Source: Mycolicibacterium lutetiense (lineage in GTDB: Bacteria > Actinomycetota > Actinomycetes > Mycobacteriales > Mycobacteriaceae). From it: a DNA stretch of 64,000 nt. The stretch lies in contig NZ_JAGIOP010000001.1 in assembly GCF_017876775.1 (NCBI RefSeq), forward strand, positions 682,001-746,000, given 5' to 3'. Of the stretch, positions 1-9,655 are shown piece after piece; the first letter of the stretch is position 1; every line of letters begins with the position of its first letter. The position numbers were made by a program, and so were the translations under genes. The notes under the pieces were generated by a model, which worked only from the letters and a program-made list of their open reading frames with translations, did no database searches and had not been told where the DNA came from.

Positions 1-1
1 C

Positions 2-1515
<1,514 letters not shown>

Positions 1516-1519
<4 letters not shown>

Positions 1520-2685
1520 CGGCTTCCAACAGAGTGACGGATCCGTCGGATCAGGGTGGCCTCGAGTCGGTAGACGCAGTGCCACCAGGGGCTTCGGGGT
1601 CCGCGCGGGTCGCGTCACTGACCGGGATACGCGCGGTGGCCGCCATTCTGGTGGTGCTGACCCACGCGGCGTACACGACCGGCAAGTACGGGCAGGGCTA
1701 TCTCGGGCTGGTCTATTCACGGGCCGAGATCGGTGTGCCGATCTTCTTCGTGCTCAGCGGTTTCCTGTTGTTCCGTCCGTGGGTGAAGGCCGCAGCGACC
1801 GGGGGAGAGCCGCCGTCTGTCCGCCGCTACGGCTGGCACCGGGTCCGACGGATCATGCCGGCGTATGTGGTCACGGTCCTGATCGCCTACCTGCTCTACC
1901 ACTTTCGCACCGCGGGCCCGAACCCCGGCCACACCTGGATGGGCCTGTTCCGCAATCTGACGCTGTCCCAGATCTACACCGACAACTACCTGTTCGCCTA
2001 TCTGCATCAGGGGCTGACCCAGATGTGGAGCCTGGCGGTGGAGGCGGCGTTCTACGTCGCGTTGCCGCTGGTGGCTTATCTGCTGCTGGTGGTGTTGTGT
2101 CGGCGGCGCTGGCGGCCGGGGCTGCTGTTCTTCGGTCTGGCGGCGCTGGCTGCGGTGTCGCCGGTGTGGCTGACGATCGTGCACGATTCCACGAATCTGC
2201 CTGACGGTGCCCGGTTGTGGCTGCCCACGTATATGGCGTGGTTCGTGGCAGGTATGGCGCTGACCGTGCTGGGCCAGCTCAAGGTGCGCGGCTACGGGAT
2301 GGTGTGCGTGCCGTTGGCGGTGGCGTGTTACTTCATCGCGTCGACGCCGCTCGCCGGGGAGCCGACGACGTCACCGGCCAAGTTGAGCGAAGCATTGGTC
2401 AAGACGTTCTTCTACGCGGTGATCGCGGCCTTGTTGGTGGCGCCGGCGGCGCTGGGTGACCGCGGTTGGTACACCCGGTTCCTGGCTTCCCGGCCGATGG
2501 TCTTCCTCGGTGAGATCTCCTACGAGATCTTCCTGATCCACCTGATGATCATGGAACTGGTGATGGTCGAGGTGATGCGCGATCCGGTCTACACGGGGTC
2601 GATGTTCAACCTGTTCATGCTCACCATGGCATTCACCATCCCGGCGGCCTGGCTGCTGCACCGGTTCACGCGCGTCCGTTCCTGA
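1516..2685 (+). CDS. Acyltransferase family 3 (OafA/YrhL-like) membrane protein
   Basis: Predicted integral-membrane O-acyltransferase that transfers acyl groups to an extracytoplasmic glycan or lipid; the substrate is not visible. 389 residues with about ten hydrophobic segments. The family signature is at the N-terminus (LTGIRAVAAILVVLTH, candidate catalytic His50), with a following FFVLSGFLLFRPW segment and an RRI basic loop. The GTG start overlaps the helicase stop (GTGA), so translation is coupled. Position after the helicase matches Rv1254 of M. tuberculosis. The C-terminus ends 2 nt before the convergent DUF5995 gene. Confidence 0.88.
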
Positions 2686-2687
2686 AC

Positions 2688-3524
2688 TCACAGCGCGGTC
2701 TGGATCGGGGCGGGCGTCGCGGCGATCTCGTCGAGCACCTGAACGTTTCTGGCCACATCGCGGCTTTCCCGCGCCGCGATCTCCTTGATCGCCAGATCGA
2801 AGGCGCCGACCAGGCTGGGTGGGTCGAATACCGCCTGCGCTTGCCGGCTCACCTGGAGGTCCCGTGCCCAGATCGTCGGTGGCCGCGCGAATCCGGGTTC
2901 CAGTGCCAGCACGGTGGCGAATCGCCATGCGCTGTCACGCAGGGCCCGGATCGCCTCGTTCAGGACGAAGATCTGATGCTGCTGGAGCACGGCATAGATG
3001 TCGGCCAGTGCCGGTGACAGCTCGTTGATGTCGTTGACCACCCCGGCGATCTGGCTCGCGAGCACCGCATTGATGGTGTCGAAATCCTTGCGCAGCGAGG
3101 GGAGGCGGCTCGCGCTCACAAGGCCCTGCGCCGCGATCCCGAGGTCGAGCACGATGTGGGCGGTGACCCCGGCGAGCATGTGCTGCACCAGGATCGGTGC
3201 CGGCTTGTCGGCCCACTCGAAGGTGACCCGCCAGGACCGGGTGGGTTTCGGGTACCGGCCCGGGTGGAAGTACCCGTTCAGTGCGTCGAAGTACCGGGAT
3301 GCGAACGCCGCGTCGAGCCGGTCCATCCGCGGACCGTCCTCGAATGCCCCGGCCTCGACCGCGGCGCCGACCGCGATGGTAATCCGCTTGTACAGGGCGG
3401 CGAAATAGCCCAGTCGACTTGACGTTTCCACGGCCCAGTCGGTGATCGTGTCGATGGCGACGACGACCTCGGCAATACTGGTGACCGGCGGTAGCGGCGG
3501 CAGTGGCGTCGGATGACTGGCCAT
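2688..3524 (-). CDS. DUF5995 family protein
   Basis: Cytoplasmic-looking 278-residue protein without signal peptide or membrane segments. I recognise the pattern of the DUF5995 family (RMDRLDAAFASRYFDALN, then a Trp-rich stretch and LVQHMLAGVTAHIVLDL), whose biochemical function is unknown. The conserved H and D residues in that last segment could form a metal or small-molecule site, but this is a guess. It lies tail-to-tail with the acyltransferase gene and 45 nt downstream of the TetR gene on the same strand, so it could be the last gene of the cyp130-TetR unit. I do not recall it between Rv1254 and Rv1255c, so it may be an insertion relative to M. tuberculosis. Confidence 0.75.
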   Translation of the reverse strand: MASHPTPLPPLPPVTSIAEVVVAIDTITDWAVETSSRLGYFAALYKRITIAVGAAVEAGAFEDGPRMDRLDAAFASRYFDALNGYFHPGRYPKPTRSWRVTFEWADKPAPILVQHMLAGVTAHIVLDLGIAAQGLVSASRLPSLRKDFDTINAVLASQIAGVVNDINELSPALADIYAVLQQHQIFVLNEAIRALRDSAWRFATVLALEPGFARPPTIWARDLQVSRQAQAVFDPPSLVGAFDLAIKEIAARESRDVARNVQVLDEIAATPAPIQTAL

Positions 3525-3569
3525 GATCGAAAGTATGGGGCAGCTTCGCCTGTCCCGCGCGGCAATCGG

Positions 3570-4175
3570 CTACTCGACGTGTAGTTGTGTCGGGATGACG
3601 AGCGGGGCGACGAACTCGGCCAGCATGGCCCGCTCGTCGGCCTCGTCGGGGCCGGGGAAGACCAGCAGTGACACCATGACCCGCACCAGCCACCGGGCTT
3701 GCCGGTCCACCTGGTCGTTGACGGCGGCGGTGCCCGAATTGCCGGCTCCGCCGGCGAGCGAACGCACGAACCCCTCGACCAGCGCCCGGATCACCTCGGA
3801 CTGCTCGGCCAGCTCGCCGCCGATCGGCCGCTGTGCGGTCGCGAACCACGACGACAGCGCCGGACTCTTCCGGACCGCGTGCAGGGCGGTGATCATCCCG
3901 TCGATCAACCGTTGCACCGGATCGGTGACCGTGGCGATCTGCTCGCTGAGCTCCTGGTACAGCCGCTGTGCCTCGCGGTGGACATAGGCGGTGTACAGCG
4001 CGTCGCGGTTCTCGAAATAGCGGTACAGCGTGGCGCGGGAACAGCCTGCGGCCGAAGCGATCTCGTGCATACCGACGGTCGCCGCGTCCTGTTTGGTAAA
4101 CAGGGCGTCGGCGGCGTCGAGAATGTGGTCGGCGGCCACCTCGGACCGCCGGACCGACAACCAGTCGCGAGGCAT
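3570..4175 (-). CDS. TetR family transcriptional regulator
   Basis: DNA-binding repressor, 201 residues. A TetR helix-turn-helix is at residues about 15-60 (IASAAGCSRATLYRYFENRD) and a divergent ligand-binding domain follows. The start codon overlaps the stop of the P450 gene by 1 nt, so the two form a translationally coupled pair in the order P450-regulator, matching Rv1256c-Rv1255c. The likely target is the inverted repeat over the P450 promoter at 5413-5432, so the pair would be autoregulated. Start chosen at the coupled ATG; no better upstream start is possible without deep overlap. Confidence 0.9.
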   Translation of the reverse strand: MPRDWLSVRRSEVAADHILDAADALFTKQDAATVGMHEIASAAGCSRATLYRYFENRDALYTAYVHREAQRLYQELSEQIATVTDPVQRLIDGMITALHAVRKSPALSSWFATAQRPIGGELAEQSEVIRALVEGFVRSLAGGAGNSGTAAVNDQVDRQARWLVRVMVSLLVFPGPDEADERAMLAEFVAPLVIPTQLHVE

Positions 4176-5413
4176 CAGGTCCCTGCTCGGAACTGCACTG
4201 ACAGCGGTCGCCGCACGTAGTTGCCGCCGGACCAGGTCACCGAATCGAGGTCGACCTCGAAATCTGGGTAGCGGGACAGCAGTTCGGTCAATGCGATCCG
4301 GGATTGCATGCGGGCCGCGGCCGCGCCGAGGCAGAAATGCGCGCCGTGGCTGAAGGTGAGGATGTTGCGCGGCTTACGCAACACGTCGAGTTCGGCTGCG
4401 TTCTCGCCGAATTCGCGCTCGTCGCGGTTGCCCGACCCGTACAGCAGCAACGTCTTTCGTCCCGCCGGGATGGTGGTGTCACCGATGGTGACGTCGCGGG
4501 TGGTGGTGCGGGCCAGGCCCTGCACCGGGGATGTCAGCCGCAGGAACTCGTCGATGGAGTCGATGATCAGCTCCGGGTCCTGCACCAGCAGCTGGCGCTG
4601 GTCGGGGCGCTGCTGCAGCAGTTGCACAGTGCCGCCCAGCATTCCGGTGGTGGTGTCATTGCCACCGGTCACCATGGTGAAGGTGAACGCCAGGATGGAC
4701 AGTAAGCCCGCGATGTCGCCGTCGCCCCCCACTCCCGCCGCGACCAGATGGGAGATGGTGTCATCGCCGGGTTCCTTGCGGCGGCGTTCGATCAGCTCGG
4801 AGAAGTAGCCCATCATCGAGACCACCGCCTCGCCCGCGGTACCGCTCGCCGCGGCGATGCCTGCGGAGGAGGTGCTGGCGGCGACGATGGCGTCGGTCCA
4901 GCCGTCGAACTGATCCCGGTCCTCATCGGGCACCCCGAGGTAGTGCGCGACCACCATGGACGGCAGCGGTTTGAACAACTCGGCGACGATGTCCCCGCCG
5001 CCACTCGAGCGCAACCCCTCGATGCGCTCGATGACGAACTCCCGCACCTTGGGCTCCACGGCCTCGACCTGCCGTGGGGTGAAACCGCGTGACACCAGCT
5101 TGCGGAACTCGGTGTGCACCGGCGGGTCCTGCATGACGAACGGCGGATTGTCGGCCAGGCCGATCATTTCCAGTTCGCCGTAGGCCACGGTCAGCCCCTG
5201 CGCCGAGGAGAAGGTGCCGTGGTCGCGGGCAGCCGCCCAGATGTCGGCGTGCCGAGACAGCACGTAGTAGTCGTGCTCGGGTGACTCGTCGGGCACCACG
5301 TGGTGTACCGGATCGTGGTCGCGCAGCGCCGCGTACATGGGCCAGGGATTGGCCCAGGTGTCGGCGTCGGCGGGGACGAAGCGGGCGGGGCTGTGAGACA
5401 AAGTCGCGGCCAT
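4175..5413 (-). CDS. cyp130: Cytochrome P450, CYP130 type
   Basis: Haem-thiolate monooxygenase, 412 residues, soluble, with an unknown physiological substrate. Visible hallmarks are the I-helix TGGNDTT (249-255), the K-helix ExxR (E289-R292), and the haem-binding FSHGAHFCLG with axial Cys361. Stretches such as PPVHTEFRKLVSRGFTPRQV and SPVQGLARTTTRDVTIGDTT agree with my recollection of M. tuberculosis CYP130 (Rv1256c), and the coupled TetR gene supports orthology. It needs ferredoxin and reductase partners, which are not in this window. A consensus-like promoter sits directly upstream (5421-5450) and predicts a leaderless mRNA. The enzyme in M. tuberculosis is known mainly as an azole-binding P450. 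Confidence 0.92.
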   Translation of the reverse strand: MAATLSHSPARFVPADADTWANPWPMYAALRDHDPVHHVVPDESPEHDYYVLSRHADIWAAARDHGTFSSAQGLTVAYGELEMIGLADNPPFVMQDPPVHTEFRKLVSRGFTPRQVEAVEPKVREFVIERIEGLRSSGGGDIVAELFKPLPSMVVAHYLGVPDEDRDQFDGWTDAIVAASTSSAGIAAASGTAGEAVVSMMGYFSELIERRRKEPGDDTISHLVAAGVGGDGDIAGLLSILAFTFTMVTGGNDTTTGMLGGTVQLLQQRPDQRQLLVQDPELIIDSIDEFLRLTSPVQGLARTTTRDVTIGDTTIPAGRKTLLLYGSGNRDEREFGENAAELDVLRKPRNILTFSHGAHFCLGAAAARMQSRIALTELLSRYPDFEVDLDSVTWSGGNYVRRPLSVQFRAGT

Positions 5414-5450
5414 GTCTTATTTGTACGACATTTCATGGATCAGTGTCAAT
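5413..5450 (-). promoter_or_regulatory. cyp130 promoter with overlapping inverted repeat
   Basis: On the minus strand a perfect -35 TTGACA (5445-5450) is followed after 18 nt by TACAAA (5421-5426). The ATG at 5413 is 7 nt further on, so transcription should begin at the start codon (leaderless). An inverted repeat ATGTC-N10-GACAT (5413-5417 and 5428-5432) encloses the -10 and the predicted start site, which is the right position for a TetR-type operator. Binding by the coupled TetR protein is inference. Confidence 0.6.
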
Positions 5451-5478
5451 AGTGGGTTTAGCATTAGGCTCGGGCGTG

Positions 5479-6351
5479 ATGAGTACCCCTGACGCGCCGC
5501 AGCTACCTGCCCAGACGCCGACGTGTTACCGGCATCCGGACCGTCCCACCTATGTGCGCTGCACTCGCTGCCAGCGCCCCGTCTGCCCGGATTGCATGCG
5601 CTCTGCCGCCGTGGGCCACCAGTGCATGGACTGCGTCAACGAGGGCGCCAAGTCGGTCCAGGCGACGCGCACCCAGTTCGGCGGGGTGGCCCGTTCCGGG
5701 GTGCCGATCCTGACCTACGCGCTGATCGCTATCAACGTCGTGGTGTTCGTCCTGCAGATGGCTTCGGGAAGTCTGGAGAAGGAGCTCACCCTGTGGCCGC
5801 CCGGCATCGCCGCGCACGACGAGTACTACCGCCTGGTGACCTCGATGTTCCTGCACTACGGCGCCATGCACCTGCTGTTCAACATGTGGGCGCTCTACGT
5901 GGTGGGTCCGCCGCTGGAACAGTGGTTGGGCCGGTTGCGTTTCGGTGCGTTGTACGCGCTCAGCGGGCTCGGCGGTTCGGTGCTGGTCTACCTGTTGTCT
6001 CCGTTGAACACCGCGACGGCCGGCGCCTCAGGTGCGATCTTCGGCCTGTTCGGCGCGATCTTCGTCGTCGCCCGCAAACTCAACCTCGACGTCCGCATGA
6101 TCGCCGCGGTGGTCGTCATCAACTTGGTGTTCACGTTCGCCGGGCCGGCGCTGGGGACCGGAGCGATCAGCTGGCAGGGCCACGTCGGCGGCCTGATCAC
6201 GGGTGCGGGCGTCGCCGCGGCCTATGTCTATGCCCCGCGTGCGCGTCGAAATGCCGTCCAGGCCGGGGTCTCGGTGGCGGTGCTACTGGCCTTCCTTGCG
6301 CTGATCGCCTGGCGCTCAAGTCATCTGCTGACCATGTTCGGAATGGCCTGA
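5479..6351 (+). CDS. Rhomboid-family intramembrane serine protease with N-terminal zinc-binding box
   Basis: Predicted membrane protease, 290 residues. The N-terminus carries a B-box/treble-clef-like zinc motif (CYRHPDRPTYVRC, CTRC, CPDC, HQCMDC pattern, residues about 15-55), then six or seven membrane segments. The rhomboid catalytic Ser is in GASGAIFGLFGA and the catalytic His in GHVGGLITG; the L1-loop His motif is also present (HYGAMHLLFNMWAL). This architecture resembles Rv0110 of M. tuberculosis. The ATG at 5479 is chosen; an in-frame GTG sits immediately upstream (5476), and longer in-frame extensions run across the cyp130 promoter and are rejected. It is divergent from cyp130 and convergent with the FAD oxidase. 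Confidence 0.9.
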   Translation: MSTPDAPQLPAQTPTCYRHPDRPTYVRCTRCQRPVCPDCMRSAAVGHQCMDCVNEGAKSVQATRTQFGGVARSGVPILTYALIAINVVVFVLQMASGSLEKELTLWPPGIAAHDEYYRLVTSMFLHYGAMHLLFNMWALYVVGPPLEQWLGRLRFGALYALSGLGGSVLVYLLSPLNTATAGASGAIFGLFGAIFVVARKLNLDVRMIAAVVVINLVFTFAGPALGTGAISWQGHVGGLITGAGVAAAYVYAPRARRNAVQAGVSVAVLLAFLALIAWRSSHLLTMFGMA

Positions 6352-6358
6352 GCCGCGT

Positions 6359-7714
6359 CTAGATCGCCGCGCCGGGATTGAGGATGTTCTGCGGGTCCAG
6401 CGCCCGCTTGATCCGGTGATTGAGTTCCACTGCGTCCGGGCCGATCTGGCCGGCCAACCAGGGTTGCTTGAGCCGGCCCACGCCATGCTCACCGGTGATC
6501 GTGCCGCCCAGGCCGACGGCGAGGTCCATGATCTCGCCGAACGCGAGCTGGGCCCGCGCGGCCATGTCGGGATTGGCCGGATCGAACACGATCAGCGGGT
6601 GGGTGTTGCCGTCGCCGGCATGGGCGATCACCGAGATCAGCAGATCCCGATGTGCCGCGATCTCGGCCACCCCGCTGACCAGTTCGGCCAGTGCGGGCAG
6701 CGGCACGCCGACATCCTCGAGCAGCAGTGAGCCCTTGGCTTCCACTGCCGGGATGGCGAAACGACGGGCCGCCACGAAGGCTTCGCCCTCGTCCGGGTCG
6801 GAGGTGGAGAACACCTCGGTGGCACCGCATTCGGTGAATACCTGAGCCATGAAGGCTGCGTCGTCGGCGCCCGCGGCACCGCGATCGTCGGAGGCGGCCA
6901 CCATCATCGCCGCGGCGTTGCGGTCCAAGCCCATCTTGAGCTTGTCCTCGACGGCGTTGATCGCCACCGAATCCATGAACTCGAGCATGGAGGGCCGGAT
7001 CTTTCCGGTGATCGTCACGACCGAGTTGGAGGCGGCCTCCACAGAATCGAAGGTGGCCACCACGGTGCAGGGGGAGTGTTGCGGCGGCAGCAACCGCAGC
7101 GTCGCCTCGGTGACCACGCCCAAGGTGCCCTCGCTGCCGACGAACAGCTTGGTCAGGCTCAGGCCCGCAACGTCTTTCAACCTCGGGCCGCCCAGGCGCA
7201 CCGCGGTGCCGTCCGCGAGCACGACCTGCAGGCCGAGTACGTAATCGGTGGTCACGCCGTATTTGACGCAGCACAGCCCGCCGGCGTTGGTGGCGACATT
7301 GCCCCCGATGCTGCAGATCTCGAAGGACGACGGGTCTGGTGGGTACCAGAGTCCCTGTGCGGCAACGGCCTTCTTCACCTCGGCGTTGAGCAGGCCGGGC
7401 TGCACCACGGCGGTGCGGGTGACCGGGTCGACGGTGATGTCGCGCATCTTCTCGGTGGACAACACGATCCCGCCGTCGAGGGCTGTCGCACCGCCGGACA
7501 ACCCGGTTCCTGCACCGCGGGGTACGACCGCCACCCGGTGTGCGCTGGCCCAGCGCAGCACGGCCTGCACCTCCTCGGTGCGGGTGGGCCGGACCACTGC
7601 CAGCGGTGTGCCCGCGGCCGGATCGGCAGCCCGGTCCTGGCGGTAGGAAGCCAGGATGTCGGGGTCGGTGACGACGACACCTTCGGGCAGTTCGGCGATC
7701 AGCTCTGACAGCAC
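6359..7714 (-). CDS. FAD-linked oxidase, glycolate/D-lactate dehydrogenase (GlcD) type
   Basis: Flavoprotein oxidising a D-2-hydroxyacid such as D-lactate or glycolate; 451 residues. The N-terminal FAD_binding_4 (PCMH) domain is marked by PRGAGTGLSGGA and by GGNVATNAGGLCCVKYG. The C-terminal FAD-oxidase domain is marked by HAGDGNTHPL and GEHGVGRLKQPWL. Single-subunit organisation and the position next to cyp130 and Tap agree with Rv1257c. The GTG at 7714 is chosen: it has an AGGA-type ribosome site about 8 nt upstream and begins at the canonical N-terminus (LSELIAEL). The frame stays open upstream for over 1 kb, but that part is antisense-frame shadow of the two genes 7738-8928. Confidence 0.9.
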   Translation of the reverse strand: MLSELIAELPEGVVVTDPDILASYRQDRAADPAAGTPLAVVRPTRTEEVQAVLRWASAHRVAVVPRGAGTGLSGGATALDGGIVLSTEKMRDITVDPVTRTAVVQPGLLNAEVKKAVAAQGLWYPPDPSSFEICSIGGNVATNAGGLCCVKYGVTTDYVLGLQVVLADGTAVRLGGPRLKDVAGLSLTKLFVGSEGTLGVVTEATLRLLPPQHSPCTVVATFDSVEAASNSVVTITGKIRPSMLEFMDSVAINAVEDKLKMGLDRNAAAMMVAASDDRGAAGADDAAFMAQVFTECGATEVFSTSDPDEGEAFVAARRFAIPAVEAKGSLLLEDVGVPLPALAELVSGVAEIAAHRDLLISVIAHAGDGNTHPLIVFDPANPDMAARAQLAFGEIMDLAVGLGGTITGEHGVGRLKQPWLAGQIGPDAVELNHRIKRALDPQNILNPGAAI

Positions 7715-7737
7715 ACCGCCGATCCTACGAGCGGGTG

Positions 7738-8226
7738 TCAGCCGACGGCGAATACCCGGTAGTGCACCTCGCTGAGCGATACCTGGTTGATGGCAATGGT
7801 GTGGACGGCGTTCAGCCACCGGTAGCGGTCGTCGCCGGTTTCGAAGAGCGGACTGGACCTCGCTGTCATCTCGTCGTGACGGATCAGTTCTCCGGCGGTG
7901 AACCGGTCGGCGGCCGCCTTGTCCATCCGGACCCGGCCGGTGTTGGTCAGGTAGATGAGGGCACCGTCGTCGGTGCGCAGGGTGGCGCGCACATCCAGGC
8001 GTGCCACGCGGTCGGTGCCGAGCAGGACCCAATCTCCTCCGCCGGGCAGGACGTCGGCCGCGATACGCGGCCCGACGCACCGGCCCTGCTTGACGACGTA
8101 GGTCATGCGAGTGCCCAACGGGGTGGAAAAGACATGTACAGACTCGAAGGCGATGCGGATGTCGAGCAGATGGTCGAAGACCGGGGTGGCATCGATATCG
8201 ACGAGAGGTGTTGTCAGTGTTGTCAT
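7738..8226 (-). CDS. DUF3237 family protein
   Basis: Small cytoplasmic beta-barrel-type protein of 162 residues with no signal peptide. It shows the DUF3237 pattern: TPLGTRMTYVVKQGRCVGPRI near residue 37, a GGDW motif, RATLRTDDGALIYLTNTGR, and a C-terminal HYRVF. The biochemical function of the family is unknown. It starts 12 nt after the MDMPI-family gene and ends 23 nt before the FAD oxidase start, so it belongs to the operon reading leftward from the HxlR-controlled promoter. I infer a shared role with its partner in small-molecule or aromatic catabolism. Confidence 0.8.
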   Translation of the reverse strand: MTTLTTPLVDIDATPVFDHLLDIRIAFESVHVFSTPLGTRMTYVVKQGRCVGPRIAADVLPGGGDWVLLGTDRVARLDVRATLRTDDGALIYLTNTGRVRMDKAAADRFTAGELIRHDEMTARSSPLFETGDDRYRWLNAVHTIAINQVSLSEVHYRVFAVG

Positions 8227-8238
8227 TTCGGTTCTCCC

Positions 8239-8928
8239 CTAGAGCGGACGAATCGCTGCGCCAACGAGGCCGTCGGCTTCGCCCCGGCGCAGCATGAGCC
8301 GGGCGATCACATCGTCGGAGCCTTCGACGCGGTGCTCCTCGGCACCGGCGCCCTGGACCCAGTTTCTCCCGGTCCAGGTGATCGCCATGGACTTCGACGG
8401 TGCGGTCAGCCGCAGGGTGACGGGCCCGCTCTCCAGCGGTTGGGCCTGGCGCAGCAGGAACAACTCGCCGAATCCGAGGATCGCTTCGATGGTGGCGGGG
8501 GAGAACGTCGAGCTCCGGTCGCCGGTCGCCACCTTCAGGTCGTCGAGATGTACCCCGAATTCCAGGATCAGCGAGCGCAGTGCGGCGGCCACCGGGAAGT
8601 CGCCGAACGGTGCCGGTATCACGGGCCACTGACCGGGTGCCTGGTCGAACGCGGCCTGCAGATGTCCGACCGCCAGCCGGATGGCCGCCGGTAGGTCGGG
8701 GTTGGCCAGGGTGAGTTCTCCTGGCGGCGTGGTGATTTGGGCCCGTGCGCGGTGGTAGGCCTCGGCGTCGCGGAAACAGACGACGGCCACGTGGTCGGCC
8801 AGGTCGTCGATGGTCCATCCCGTGCATGGGGTGGGGGAGCGGCGCTGGTCCGCGTCGAGGCTTTCGAGTAGGTCGGCGAAGGCCAGCGCTTCGTCGGTGG
8901 CGGCGGTGAGCAGATTGTCGAGGGTCAT
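8239..8928 (-). CDS. Maleylpyruvate isomerase N-terminal (MDMPI/DinB-like) family protein
   Basis: 229-residue metal-dependent thiol-transferase-fold protein. The N-terminal helical-bundle signature is visible (PTPCTGWTIDDLADHVA, near residues 32-48), a second metal-ligand region follows (EFGVHLDDL, near 128), and the C-terminal part resembles the SCP2-like/MDMPI_C domain. In actinobacteria such proteins often use mycothiol; the substrate here is unknown. It is first gene of a leftward operon with the DUF3237 gene, divergent from an HxlR-type regulator 76 nt away that probably controls both directions. Confidence 0.82.
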   Translation of the reverse strand: MTLDNLLTAATDEALAFADLLESLDADQRRSPTPCTGWTIDDLADHVAVVCFRDAEAYHRARAQITTPPGELTLANPDLPAAIRLAVGHLQAAFDQAPGQWPVIPAPFGDFPVAAALRSLILEFGVHLDDLKVATGDRSSTFSPATIEAILGFGELFLLRQAQPLESGPVTLRLTAPSKSMAITWTGRNWVQGAGAEEHRVEGSDDVIARLMLRRGEADGLVGAAIRPL

Positions 8929-8949
8929 GTCGTCACGGTAGGCCCCTTA

Positions 8950-8998
8950 ACTTGGAAAAAACAAGTAGCAAGTTGGAAATTCCAATTTCGGCTATCCT
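8950..8998 (+). promoter_or_regulatory. HxlR-type operator region between divergent genes
   Basis: The 76-nt divergent gap contains a perfect inverted repeat TTGGAA-A-TTCCAA (8973-8985) and a second inverted repeat ACTTG-N7-CAAGT (8950-8954 and 8962-8966); the half-site CAAGTTGG links them. A -10-like TATCCT (8993-8998) lies 6 nt before the HxlR start, which predicts a leaderless mRNA, and the perfect palindrome falls in the promoter spacer. The A/T-rich composition stands out from the G+C-rich surroundings. The natural ligand protein is the adjacent HxlR regulator (inference). Confidence 0.6.
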
Positions 8999-9004
8999 GG
9001 CCCC

Positions 9005-9655
9005 ATGGCGTCACGGTCCTACGGGCAGCACTGCGCACTGGCGAAGAGCCTCGATATGGTCGGGGATCGCTGGACCCTGCTGGTGGTCAGGGACCTGCTG
9101 GAAGGTCCGCTGCGGTACGGGGATCTGCTGAGCTCGCTGGCCCCGATCTCCACCGACATGCTCGCCGGGCGACTGCGCGACCTGGAGGCGAACGGGCTGG
9201 TGCGCAAGCGGATGCTGCCCAAGCCCGCATCCACCGCGGTGTACGAGCTCACCGACGACGGCCGGGCGCTGGAGGACGTGATCAACGCCTACTCCCGGTG
9301 GGGCCGGCATCTGATCGAGACCCGCGCACCCGGGGATGCGGTGCGTCCCGAGTGGCTGATCCGCGCGGTGCGTGCCTTCGTCAGTACGGACCGTGACGGA
9401 CCACCGGTCACGGTGCGTCTGGTGACCCCCGAGGGCCAGGCGACCGTCGAGATCGGGCCGGACCGCATCGACACGTGCGAGGACGGGACGGTGGCTGATG
9501 TGACACTCACAGGTGAGGCCGAGGTGTTGGGTGCGGCGATGGACCCGGCGCAGGTGCCCGCGCTGTTGGCGGATGGCAGCCTGGTGATCGACGGAGATCC
9601 CGCCGCGGTCAGGCAGTTGGCGAAAGTCTTTGCCCCGCCACGGATCAGGAGCTAG
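9005..9655 (+). CDS. HxlR family regulator with C-terminal SCP2-like domain
   Basis: 216-residue transcription factor. Residues about 5-100 form an HxlR/MarR-like winged helix (CALAKSLDMVGDRWTLLVVR, LLSSLAPISTDMLAGRL, LVRKRM). Residues about 115-210 look like an SCP2 sterol-carrier-like domain (VTVRLVTPEGQATVEIGPD), which could bind a hydrophobic ligand and make the protein a ligand-responsive repressor. It is divergent from the MDMPI/DUF3237 operon with palindromes between. The 3' end overlaps the convergent Tap gene by 11 nt. No conserved redox Cys is obvious beyond Cys11, so a thiol switch is uncertain. Confidence 0.88.
   Translation: MASRSYGQHCALAKSLDMVGDRWTLLVVRDLLEGPLRYGDLLSSLAPISTDMLAGRLRDLEANGLVRKRMLPKPASTAVYELTDDGRALEDVINAYSRWGRHLIETRAPGDAVRPEWLIRAVRAFVSTDRDGPPVTVRLVTPEGQATVEIGPDRIDTCEDGTVADVTLTGEAEVLGAAMDPAQVPALLADGSLVIDGDPAAVRQLAKVFAPPRIRS

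Noticed and set aside
7715..8827. Upstream extension of the FAD oxidase frame, giving an apparent 822-residue fusion.
   Set aside because: The added part is Arg/Pro-rich and overlaps two recognisable genes on the same strand in another frame. The family N-terminus begins at the GTG at 7714 with a ribosome site.
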